Below, in pieces: positions 36,159-43,220 of a stretch of DNA of 64,000 nucleotides (the stretch's first letter is position 1; every line of letters begins with the position of its first letter). Origin of the DNA: Agathobaculum hominis (GTDB lineage: Bacteria > Bacillota > Clostridia > Oscillospirales > Butyricicoccaceae); contig NZ_JACOPK010000002.1 of NCBI RefSeq assembly GCF_014288055.1, forward strand, positions 186,001 to 250,000. The letters are read 5' to 3'. The position numbers were made by a program, and so were the translations under genes. The notes under the pieces were generated by a model. The model saw nothing but the letters and a program-made list of their open reading frames with translations, was not told the DNA's origin and made no database searches.

Positions 36159-36530
36159 ATGAATTTGACTGCACAAGAAACTGTAAAGGCGATCTGTGAA
36201 GCGCTGATCGAGAAAAAAGCGCAGGGCATCGAGGTCCTGCACGTTGAGCGCCTGACCGAGCTGACCGAATATTTCGTCATCTGCTCCGCGACCTCGACCA
36301 CGCAGGTCAAGGCGCTGGCAGACAACGTAGAGTGGCATCTCAAGTATGACCACGACGTCATGGTCGACCACACCGAGGGCTATGAGTCCGCGCAGTGGAT
36401 GCTGCTCGACTACGGCTGCGCTGTGCTGCACGTATTCATGCCGGAGGCACGCAAGTTCTACAATCTGGAGAACCTGTGGAAGGACGGCACGCCGGTATCG
36501 CTCGAGGAGCTCGGCATCGAGGACAAGTAA
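36159..36530 (+). CDS. rsfS: Ribosome silencing factor RsfS
   Basis: 123 residues of the Iojap/RsfS family. LIEKKAQGIEVLHVERLTELTEYFVICSATSTTQVKALADNVEWHL and HTEGYESAQWMLLDYGCAVLHVF are the conserved blocks. Binds L14 (uL14) and blocks subunit joining in starvation. Start at 36159 with AAAAGGAG; longer in-frame start at 36066 adds non-homologous residues. leuS follows after an 82-nt gap with a GC-rich hairpin. Confidence 0.95.
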   Translation: MNLTAQETVKAICEALIEKKAQGIEVLHVERLTELTEYFVICSATSTTQVKALADNVEWHLKYDHDVMVDHTEGYESAQWMLLDYGCAVLHVFMPEARKFYNLENLWKDGTPVSLEELGIEDK

Positions 36531-36612
36531 AAATCGACAGGCGGCGGCGCGCATAGACCGTGTCCGCCGCATTGTCGCGCTTTTATATAAAACACTTTAG
36601 GGGGAAAATCCG

Positions 36613-39021
36613 TTGAAGTACGATCATAAACAAGTAGAAAAGAAGTGGCAGGACATCTGGGACGAGAAGCAGTGCTTTAAGGCCGAGAACGGCTCGGACA
36701 AGGAAAAGTTCTATGCACTGGTCGAGTTCCCGTACCCGTCCGGTCAGGGCCTGCATGTCGGTCATCCGCGCTCCTACACCGCGCTCGACATCGTTGCGCG
36801 CAAAAAGCGCATGCAGGGCTATAACGTGCTGTATCCGATGGGCTGGGACGCTTTCGGCCTGCCGACCGAGAACTTCGCCATCAAGAACCACGTGCATCCG
36901 GCTGAGGTCACCAAGAAGAACATCGCACGCTTCAAGAGCCAGCTGAAGAGCCTCGGCCTGTCGTTCGACTGGTCGCGCGAGATCAACACCACCGACCCGA
37001 GCTATTACAAGTGGACCCAGTGGATCTTCCTGCAGCTGTTCAAGAAGGGCCTCGCCTACAAGAAGGAAATGAGCGTAAACTGGTGCACCTCCTGCAAGTG
37101 CGTTCTGGCGAACGAAGAGGTCGTCAACGGCGTCTGCGAGCGCTGCGGCAGCGAGGTCGTTCACAAGACCAAGAGCCAGTGGATGCTCGCCATCACCAAG
37201 TACGCACAGCGCCTGATCGACGATCTGGACGACGTTAACTACATCGAGCGTGTCAAGATCCAGCAGAAGAACTGGATCGGCCGCTCCACCGGCGCTGAGG
37301 TCGACTTCAAGACCACCGAGGGCGACACCCTGACCGTTTACACCACCCGCCCGGATACCCTGTTCGGCGCGACCTACATGGTAATCTCTCCGGAGCACCC
37401 GATGATCGAGCAGTGGGCGGACAAGCTGAATAATATCGCGGACGTCCGCGCTTACCGCGAGGAGGCGGCCCGCAAGTCCGACTTCGAGCGCACCGAGCTG
37501 AACAAGGACAAGACCGGCGTCAAGCTGGAGGGCGTTGCCGCGATCAACCCGGTAAACGGCAAGCAGATCCCGATCTTCGTTTCCGACTACGTTCTGATGG
37601 GCTACGGCACCGGCGCTATCATGGCCGTTCCGGCGCATGATGACCGCGACTGGGAGTTCGCCAAGAAGTTCGGCTGCGAGATCATCGAGGTCGTTTCCGG
37701 CGGCGAGGATGTGCAGAAGGCTGCGTTCACCGCAAAGGACGAGACCGGCATCCTCGTAAACTCCGACTTCCTGAACGGCAAGACCGTCAAGGACGCGATC
37801 CCGGCCATGATCGAATGGCTGGGCGAGAAGGGCATCGGCCGCGCAAAGGTACAGTACAAGCTGCGCGACTGGGTATTCTCCCGTCAGCGTTACTGGGGCG
37901 AGCCGATCCCGATCGTCAAGTGCGACAAGTGCGGCTACGTTCCGCTGCCGGAGGATCAGCTTCCGCTCGAGCTGCCGAACGTGCACACCTACGAGCCGAC
38001 CGACAACGGCGAGTCCCCGCTCGCGCACATGACCGACTGGGTGAACACCACCTGTCCGTGCTGCGGCGGCCCGGCAAAGCGCGAGACCGACACCATGCCG
38101 CAGTGGGCAGGCTCCTCCTGGTACTTCCTGCGCTATATGGACCCGCACAACGACAAGGCGCTGGCCTCCAAGGAAGCGCTCGAATACTGGTCTCCGGTCG
38201 ACTGGTACAACGGCGGCATGGAGCACACCACGCTGCATCTGCTGTACAGCCGCTTCTGGCACAAGTTCCTGTATGACATCGGCGTTGTGCCGACCAAGGA
38301 GCCGTATGCAAAGCGCACCAGCCACGGCATGATCCTCGGCGAGAACGGCGAGAAGATGTCCAAGAGCCGCGGCAACGTCGTCAATCCGGACGAGATCGTA
38401 GACGTTTACGGCGCGGATACCATGCGTCTGTATGAGATGTTCATCGGCGACTTCGAGAAGGCTGCTCCGTGGAGCCCGAAGTCCATCAAGGGCTGCCGCC
38501 GCTTCCTCGAGCGCGTCTGGTCTCTGGCCGAAAAGGTACAGGACGGCGACGAGTATTCCAAGGAGCACGAGGCGCTCATGCACCGCACCATCAAGAAGGT
38601 CGGCGAGGACGCAGACAGCCTCAAGGCGAACACCGCGATCGCAGCGCTCATGACCATGCTCAACGAGTTCTACGACAAGGGCGTAAACAAGGCCGAGTAC
38701 AAGACCTTCCTCGCGCTGCTCAATCCGTTTGCTCCGCACATCACCGAGGAGCTGTGGCAGCAGCTCGGCGAGACCGGCCTGCTGTCCGTCGCGCCGTGGC
38801 CGGCATACGACGAGGCAAAGACGGTCGAGAGCACGGTCGAGATGGCGGTTCAGGTCAACGGCAAGCTCAAGGGCACCATCAAGCTCGCAGCAGATGCCGA
38901 CAAGCAGGCTGCAATCGACGCGGCACTGGCCGAGGAAAAGGTACAGCACGCCATCGAGGGCAAGCAGATCGTCAAGCAGATCGTTGTCCCGGGCAAGATC
39001 GTAAACCTGGTCGTAAAATAA
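36613..39021 (+). CDS. leuS: Leucyl-tRNA synthetase
   Basis: 802 residues, bacterial type. HIGH motif as HVGH in YPSGQGLHVGHPRSYT, the CP1 editing domain (GRSTGAEVDFKT, TTRPDTLFGATYMV, GYGTGAIMAVPAHDDRD), zinc-like knuckles CTSCKCVLANEEVVNGVCERCGS, and KMSKS in GEKMSKSRGNVV. TTG start preceded by AGGGGGA. No T-box is found in the short leader, only a hairpin GCGGCGG/CCGCCGC (about 36542-36574) followed by a T-rich stretch. Confidence 0.97.
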   Translation: MKYDHKQVEKKWQDIWDEKQCFKAENGSDKEKFYALVEFPYPSGQGLHVGHPRSYTALDIVARKKRMQGYNVLYPMGWDAFGLPTENFAIKNHVHPAEVTKKNIARFKSQLKSLGLSFDWSREINTTDPSYYKWTQWIFLQLFKKGLAYKKEMSVNWCTSCKCVLANEEVVNGVCERCGSEVVHKTKSQWMLAITKYAQRLIDDLDDVNYIERVKIQQKNWIGRSTGAEVDFKTTEGDTLTVYTTRPDTLFGATYMVISPEHPMIEQWADKLNNIADVRAYREEAARKSDFERTELNKDKTGVKLEGVAAINPVNGKQIPIFVSDYVLMGYGTGAIMAVPAHDDRDWEFAKKFGCEIIEVVSGGEDVQKAAFTAKDETGILVNSDFLNGKTVKDAIPAMIEWLGEKGIGRAKVQYKLRDWVFSRQRYWGEPIPIVKCDKCGYVPLPEDQLPLELPNVHTYEPTDNGESPLAHMTDWVNTTCPCCGGPAKRETDTMPQWAGSSWYFLRYMDPHNDKALASKEALEYWSPVDWYNGGMEHTTLHLLYSRFWHKFLYDIGVVPTKEPYAKRTSHGMILGENGEKMSKSRGNVVNPDEIVDVYGADTMRLYEMFIGDFEKAAPWSPKSIKGCRRFLERVWSLAEKVQDGDEYSKEHEALMHRTIKKVGEDADSLKANTAIAALMTMLNEFYDKGVNKAEYKTFLALLNPFAPHITEELWQQLGETGLLSVAPWPAYDEAKTVESTVEMAVQVNGKLKGTIKLAADADKQAAIDAALAEEKVQHAIEGKQIVKQIVVPGKIVNLVVK

Positions 39022-39057
39022 AAAACGCAAAATCTGCTCGTTCGTGAAAGATTTTTG

Positions 39058-39086
39058 TTGACACGGGCGGGAAAAACAGATATAAT
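39058..39086 (+). promoter_or_regulatory. Consensus sigma-A promoter of rpsU
   Basis: TTGACA (39058-39063), 17-nt spacer, TATAAT (39081-39086): both hexamers perfect. The leader of about 75 nt precedes the GTG start. Confidence 0.92.
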
Positions 39087-39169
39087 ATTCTTACGGTTTT
39101 ATGTGCCTGTGGCAGATGAAGCTGTGCAAAGCGTCCTCCATAGAGGAACGCGCGGAGGGAGGGAAAACT

Positions 39170-39352
39170 GTGTCGGAGATCCGCATCAAGGAAAATGAAT
39201 CTATTGACAGCGCACTGCGTCGTTTCAAGCGTTCGTGTGCAAAGGCGGGTACGCTTTCCGAGCTCCGTAAGCGTGAGCATTATGAAAGCCCGAGCGTCAA
39301 GCGCCGCAAGAAGTCTGAGGCTGCACGCGCTAAGAAGAAGAAGTTCCGCTAA
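39170..39352 (+). CDS. rpsU: 30S ribosomal protein S21
   Basis: 60 residues: SEIRIKENESIDSALRRFKRSCAKAG followed by YESPSVKRRKKSEAARAKKKKF, the normal bS21 sequence. GTG start with GGAGGGAGGG upstream; the longer in-frame start at 39101 adds unrelated residues. Driven by a perfect consensus promoter, in line with high expression. The terminator and a family A element follow. Confidence 0.96.
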   Translation: MSEIRIKENESIDSALRRFKRSCAKAGTLSELRKREHYESPSVKRRKKSEAARAKKKKFR

Positions 39353-39365
39353 AATAGAATTTCCA

Positions 39366-39396
39366 GAGAGCAGATGCTTTGCATCTGCTCTTTTCT
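39366..39396 (+). terminator. Terminator of rpsU
   Basis: AGAGCAGATGC-TTT-GCATCTGCTCT followed by TTTCTTTT. Confidence 0.9.
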
Positions 39397-39400
39397 TTTG

Positions 39401-39623
39401 CAAAAGTCCAGGGGGGACGCTGTCCCCCCTGGATACGTTTCCGGTTCCGAAGAAACCGGAAACGATACCCCCCTCACCCCTGCACGGCAGGGGCGTCCGC
39501 GCCGCCGCGGCGCGGGCAGCGGCATAAAAGTCCGGCAAAGCTGGACTTTTATGGAGAATTTCATGCGGCGCACTGCGATGCGCCTGCCCTGTCTGTTCCG
39601 GCTTTGCCGGAATGCGGCAGGGA
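39401..39623 (+). repeat. Family A hairpin-train element, copy 2
   Basis: Same order as copy 1: H1 CCAGGGGGGAC/GTCCCCCCTGG (39408-39432), H2 GTTTCCGGTT/AACCGGAAAC, H3 CCCCTGC-ACG-GCAGGGG (against CTCGTCCGC/GCGGACGAG in copy 1), H4 CCGCGCC/GGCGCGG, H5 AAAAGTCC/GGACTTTT, H6 GGCGCA/TGCGCC, H7 TTCCGGC-TTT-GCCGGAA. It follows the rpsU terminator, so here it is not obviously in the rpsU mRNA. Confidence 0.82.
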
Positions 39624-39777
39624 GAGAAGACCTGTTCACGGAACAGACATGGAGTGTTTACGATTTCTTCAAAATTCTATCATACTTTAGACATGAAAAA
39701 CCGGTATCATAGAATCACAGCAAGGGAATGAAACAATCCCCTTTGAAAATAGATATTTCATGGGAAATTCTTTTCTG

Positions 39778-39966
39778 AGGTGCTTTTAGAGTGCCGACCA
39801 TAAAATCTGTTCGGCCCTGCGGGACGGAATACCGCGCAGGCTCCCGGACAGTCCAAACATAAGAAGCGTTTTCTCCCCCTTTCGCTTCCTTTCAGATAGA
39901 TGGGCCTGCCGAAGTCTCCGTAAAGTTCGGCAAGCCGGTGCGCATCGAGAGATGCGCATTTTTTTT
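39778..39966 (+). ncRNA. Candidate structured non-coding RNA with its own terminator
   Basis: No coding frame is credible between rpsU and 40150, yet a strong plus-strand terminator lies at 39939-39966. Upstream pairings: CCAT/ATGG (39798-39801/39900-39903) and ATCTG/CAGAT (39805-39809/39893-39897) close a domain containing CCTGCG/CGCAGG (39816-39821/39835-39840) extended by TCGG/CCGG, and GAAGCG/CGCTTC (39863-39868/39883-39888); then TGCCGAA/TTCGGCA (39908-39914/39926-39932). TGCCGA at 39792 can compete for the same TCGGCA. TTGAAA (39743-39748) with a weak -10 17 nt on would start it near 39778. It does not match 6S, SRP, tmRNA or RNase P RNA motifs known to me. Confidence 0.45.
39939..39966 (+). 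terminator. Strong intrinsic terminator without an upstream gene
   Basis: TGCGCATC-GAGA-GATGCGCA followed by eight T. The minus strand has no T-run, so it is directional and implies a plus-strand transcript ending here. Confidence 0.92.
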
Positions 39967-39969
39967 GTC

Positions 39970-39997
39970 TTGAAAAGACGAACATTTGTGCTATACT
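39970..39997 (+). promoter_or_regulatory. Distal promoter of the topoisomerase genes
   Basis: TTGAAA (39970-39975), 16-nt spacer, TATACT (39992-39997), immediately after the terminator. Confidence 0.65.
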
Positions 39998-40076
39998 AAA
40001 AGGGGCGTTTTCTGCGGTGATGGCATCGGATTTTTCGGCATGGACGGCGGCATCCCGCGCAGCAGCGGAATAAATG

Positions 40077-40105
40077 TTGCAAAAAACGCAAAAATAGCGT
40101 ATAAT
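40077..40105 (+). promoter_or_regulatory. Proximal promoter of the topoisomerase genes
   Basis: TTGCAA (40077-40082), 17-nt spacer, TATAAT (40100-40105). Start about 40112; leader of 38 nt with AGGGGTTAGAG before the ATG. Confidence 0.75.
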
Positions 40106-40149
40106 ATATTAGTTATGGATTTCAGAACTTCAAATAGGGGTTAGAGTAT

Positions 40150-42147
40150 ATGAGTAAAGCAAAGCCGTCTTACGGCAACGACAGTATATCCTCGCTGAAG
40201 GGCGCGGACCGCGTGCGCAAGCGCCCGGGCGTCATTTTCGGCTCGGACGGTCTGGAGGGCTGCGAGCACGCAGTGTTCGAAATCCTCTCCAACTCCATCG
40301 ACGAGGCGCGCGAGGGCTACGGCACCGACATCACGACTGTCCGCTATGCGGACGGCTCGATCGAAGTCTCCGACCACGGCCGCGGCATCCCGGTCGAATG
40401 GAACGAAAAGGAACAGCGCTATAACTGGGAACTCGTGTTCTGCGAGCTGTACGCAGGCGGCAAGTACAAGAATGACACAGGCGAAAACTATGAGTTTTCG
40501 CTCGGCCTGAACGGTCTCGGCACCTGCGCGACGCAGTATTCCTCGGAATACATGGACGTCACCATCGTGCGCGACGGCTTCGAGTACGGCCTGCACTTCG
40601 AAAAGGGCGAAAACAGGACCGGCACAAAGGAAGGCTTCACGAAAAAGCCGACGAACGCCAGAAAGACCGGCACGACGATCCGATGGAAGCCCGACCTTGA
40701 GGTTTTCACCGACATCAACATCCCTGTGGATTACTACCTCGATACGCTCAAGCGTCAGGCAGTCGTCAACAGCCACATCAAATTCGTGCTGAAAAATCAG
40801 GTGAGCGGCAGCAAATTCGACACCACCGAATTTCTGTACCAGAACGGCATCGTGGACTATGTCGGCGAGCTGGCAGGCGAAACGCCGCTGACGTCGGTGC
40901 AGTTCCTTGAGGGCGAGCGGCGCGGCCGCGACCGCGCGGACAAGGCGGAATACAAGGTCAAGCTGTCCTGTGCGTTCTGCTTCTCCTCGGCGGTCTCGCG
41001 CATCGAATACTACCACAACTCGTCGTGGCTTGAGCACGGCGGCGCGCCGGACAAGGCGGTGCGCTCGGCGTTCGTCTCCGCCATCGATGCCTACCTCAAG
41101 CAGAACAACAAGTACAACAAGAGCGAGAGCAAGGTAACGTATCAGGATATTTTCGACAGCCTTGTACTCGTGACCAACTGCTTCTCGACCCAGACCTCCT
41201 ATGAGAACCAGACCAAGAAGGCCATCACGAACAGGTTCATTCAGGAGGCGATGACCGAGTTCCTCAAGGAGGGACTCGAGATCTACTTCATCGAGAACAA
41301 ATCCGAGGCGGACAAGATCGCCGAGCAGATCCTGATCAACAAGCGCAGCCGCGAGCAGGCGGAAAAGGCGCGCCTCAACATCAAAAAGAAGCTGTCCGGC
41401 AACATCGATCTGGCAAACCGCGTTCAGAAGTTCGTCGACTGCCGCACGAAGGACGTTGCGCGCCGCGAGCTGTACATCGTGGAGGGCGACTCCGCGCTCG
41501 GCTCGGTCAAGCAGGGCCGCGACAGCGAATTTCAGGCGATCATGCCCGTGCGCGGCAAGATCCTGAACTGCCTGAAGGCGGATTACGACAAGATCTTCAA
41601 GAACGACATCATTACCGACCTGCTCAAGGTCCTCGGCTGCGGCGTCGAGGTGCGCGGCAAGGCGGCGAAGGATCTGTCGGCGTTCGACCTCGACAGCCTG
41701 CGGTGGCACCGCGTCATCATCTGCACCGATGCCGATGTAGACGGCTTCCAGATCCGCACGCTGATCCTGACCATGATCTACCGCCTCGTCCCGACGCTCA
41801 TCGAGCAGGGCTATGTCTATATCGCGGAGTCTCCGCTCTACGAGATCACCTATCGCGACAAGAGCTATTTTGCCTTCGACGAGACCGAAAAGGCGGCTAT
41901 CCTCAAAAAGCTCGAGGGCAAGAAGATCCTCATCCAGCGCTCCAAGGGTCTGGGCGAGAACCAGGCGGACATGATGTGGGAGACCACCATGAACCCTGAA
42001 ACGCGCCGCCTCATCCGCATCACGCCGGATGAAGCCGCCGCAACGAGCGAGATGTTCGACCTGCTGCTCGGAGACAACCTCTCCGGCCGCAAGGAATACA
42101 TTGCGGAGCACGGCGCAGACTATCTCGAGCTGGCGGATATTTCCTAA
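40150..42147 (+). CDS. Type IIA DNA topoisomerase subunit B (GyrB/ParE-like, divergent)
   Basis: 665 residues. GHKL ATPase: Asn48 in FEILSNSIDEA, SDHGRGIPVEW, and the glycine lid YAGGKYKNDTGENYEFSLGLNGLGTCA, which departs from the usual HAGGKF..SGGLHGVG. The transducer ends in ENQTKKAITN (QTK loop). Toprim: IVEGDSALGSVKQGRDSEFQAIMPVRGKILN (Glu445) and ICTDADVDGFQIRTLILTMIYR. Length suits ParE or short GyrB. With the subunit A gene 1 kb on it should form an ATP-dependent enzyme passing DNA duplexes. Canonical gyrBA is expected near oriC, so this is probably the second pair. The stop codon abuts a short family C element. Confidence 0.92.
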   Translation: MSKAKPSYGNDSISSLKGADRVRKRPGVIFGSDGLEGCEHAVFEILSNSIDEAREGYGTDITTVRYADGSIEVSDHGRGIPVEWNEKEQRYNWELVFCELYAGGKYKNDTGENYEFSLGLNGLGTCATQYSSEYMDVTIVRDGFEYGLHFEKGENRTGTKEGFTKKPTNARKTGTTIRWKPDLEVFTDINIPVDYYLDTLKRQAVVNSHIKFVLKNQVSGSKFDTTEFLYQNGIVDYVGELAGETPLTSVQFLEGERRGRDRADKAEYKVKLSCAFCFSSAVSRIEYYHNSSWLEHGGAPDKAVRSAFVSAIDAYLKQNNKYNKSESKVTYQDIFDSLVLVTNCFSTQTSYENQTKKAITNRFIQEAMTEFLKEGLEIYFIENKSEADKIAEQILINKRSREQAEKARLNIKKKLSGNIDLANRVQKFVDCRTKDVARRELYIVEGDSALGSVKQGRDSEFQAIMPVRGKILNCLKADYDKIFKNDIITDLLKVLGCGVEVRGKAAKDLSAFDLDSLRWHRVIICTDADVDGFQIRTLILTMIYRLVPTLIEQGYVYIAESPLYEITYRDKSYFAFDETEKAAILKKLEGKKILIQRSKGLGENQADMMWETTMNPETRRLIRITPDEAAATSEMFDLLLGDNLSGRKEYIAEHGADYLELADIS

Positions 42148-42184
42148 GGCAATACCGCCGCAGCTTTCATTGTGCGGTGTTGCC
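42148..42184. repeat. Family C element, short internally deleted copy (37 bp)
   Basis: GGCAATACCGC joined to GCAGCTTTCATTGT and GCGGTGTTGCC: the left terminus and right 26 bp of the long copy at 1684-1844. Perfect 4-bp duplication CTAA on both sides (42144-42147 and 42185-42188); the left CTAA contains the stop codon of the preceding gene. Confidence 0.82.
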
Positions 42185-42209
42185 CTAAGTATTTCACAGG
42201 GGGAAAACA

Positions 42210-43220
42210 ATGCGGTTTCGACAAATGGACGGACTGCGGGCGGCGGCGGCGCTCGCGGTCGTGATGATACACGTTTCGGCAGGGCAGACGACCGACGCGG
42301 AGCTGGTCTGGAATCAGCTTTCGCGCTTTGCAGTGCCGATGTTCCTCGTGCTGACCGGATTCGGTCACGCAGGCGCGCTCGCGGAGGGGAAATTCGAGCC
42401 GCAGGGCTGGACGGCAGTGCGCCGCCGCCTGTCGCGCGTGCTGCCGCCGTATTTTCTCTGGTCGGCGGCGTATCTCGTTCTCGAGGCGCTGTGCGGCATG
42501 CCGCACGCCCATCCGCTTTTCGACCTGCTGACCGGCGGCGCGTATGTCCATCTGTATTACATATTCATCCTTGTGCAGTTCGTCCTGCTGGCGGATTTCT
42601 TCTGTATCGCGATGCAGAGATATCCGCGGCGGCTGATGCTGTGCGCGGCGGCCGCGACGTTCGGCATGCAGCTGCTGATCGCGTGTCAGGCGAACGGCAT
42701 GCTGATGTTTCACGCGCCGCTTTCGCTGGTCCGCCTCTTTTTCGGCTGGACGCTGTTCTATACGGGCGGCATCTGGCTGCGCCTGCATGAGAAATGGCAG
42801 CGCTGCCCGCTCTGTGTGAGCGTGCCGGTGTGGCTGCTCTCGGCGCTCGGCGTGCTGCTGACAAACCATATGTTCCCCTCGCTCAGCGCATCCTCGCTGC
42901 GCCCCGACCTTCTGGTCTACGTCTTTGCGACGTGGCTCATGCTGTGGACGCTGTGCAGCCGGTGCCGGACGCTTCCGGCGCCCGTGCGCTTTATCGCCCG
43001 ACATTCCTTCGGCCTGTACCTCGCTCATCCCATGGTGCTGCGCCTGTGGAACGTCTGGACGACCCATCACGACCCTGTCATTTACCTGCGCCTGCCGCAG
43101 ATGTATCTGCTGGGGTTCGGCGGCGGCCTCGCTGCGGCGGTGCTGCTGTCCTTCCTGCCTTTCGGTACGCTGCTCGGCGGCGCTCACCGGAAAAAACGAT
43201 CCCGAACAGGAGATTTATAA
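42210..43220 (+). CDS. Acyltransferase 3 family membrane protein
   Basis: 336 residues, about ten transmembrane segments. The N-terminal MRFRQMDGLRAAAALAVVMIHVS carries the Arg and His typical of acyltransferase-3 (OafA/WecH) proteins, and HSFGLYLAHPMVLR near the C-terminus is the second conserved block. These enzymes O-acetylate or acylate extracytoplasmic sugars; the acceptor is unknown here. CAGGGGGAAAACA gives the ribosome site. It lies between the two topoisomerase subunit genes in the same direction, and the next ATG follows its stop directly, so subunit A translation depends on it. No functional link with topoisomerase is evident. Confidence 0.88.
   Translation: MRFRQMDGLRAAAALAVVMIHVSAGQTTDAELVWNQLSRFAVPMFLVLTGFGHAGALAEGKFEPQGWTAVRRRLSRVLPPYFLWSAAYLVLEALCGMPHAHPLFDLLTGGAYVHLYYIFILVQFVLLADFFCIAMQRYPRRLMLCAAAATFGMQLLIACQANGMLMFHAPLSLVRLFFGWTLFYTGGIWLRLHEKWQRCPLCVSVPVWLLSALGVLLTNHMFPSLSASSLRPDLLVYVFATWLMLWTLCSRCRTLPAPVRFIARHSFGLYLAHPMVLRLWNVWTTHHDPVIYLRLPQMYLLGFGGGLAAAVLLSFLPFGTLLGGAHRKKRSRTGDL

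Noticed and set aside
36531..36612. Leu T-box ahead of leuS
   Set aside because: The leader is only 82 nt and lacks the T-box AAGGTGG consensus.
39740..39966. 6S, SRP or tmRNA gene
   Set aside because: The multibranch fold does not give the long 6S rod, and the SRP GGAAG/GCAGCA and tmRNA tag motifs are absent.
40020..40073. 17-codon leader peptide ahead of the topoisomerase B gene
   Set aside because: No ribosome binding site, no codon pattern suggesting attenuation, and the proximal promoter starts after it.
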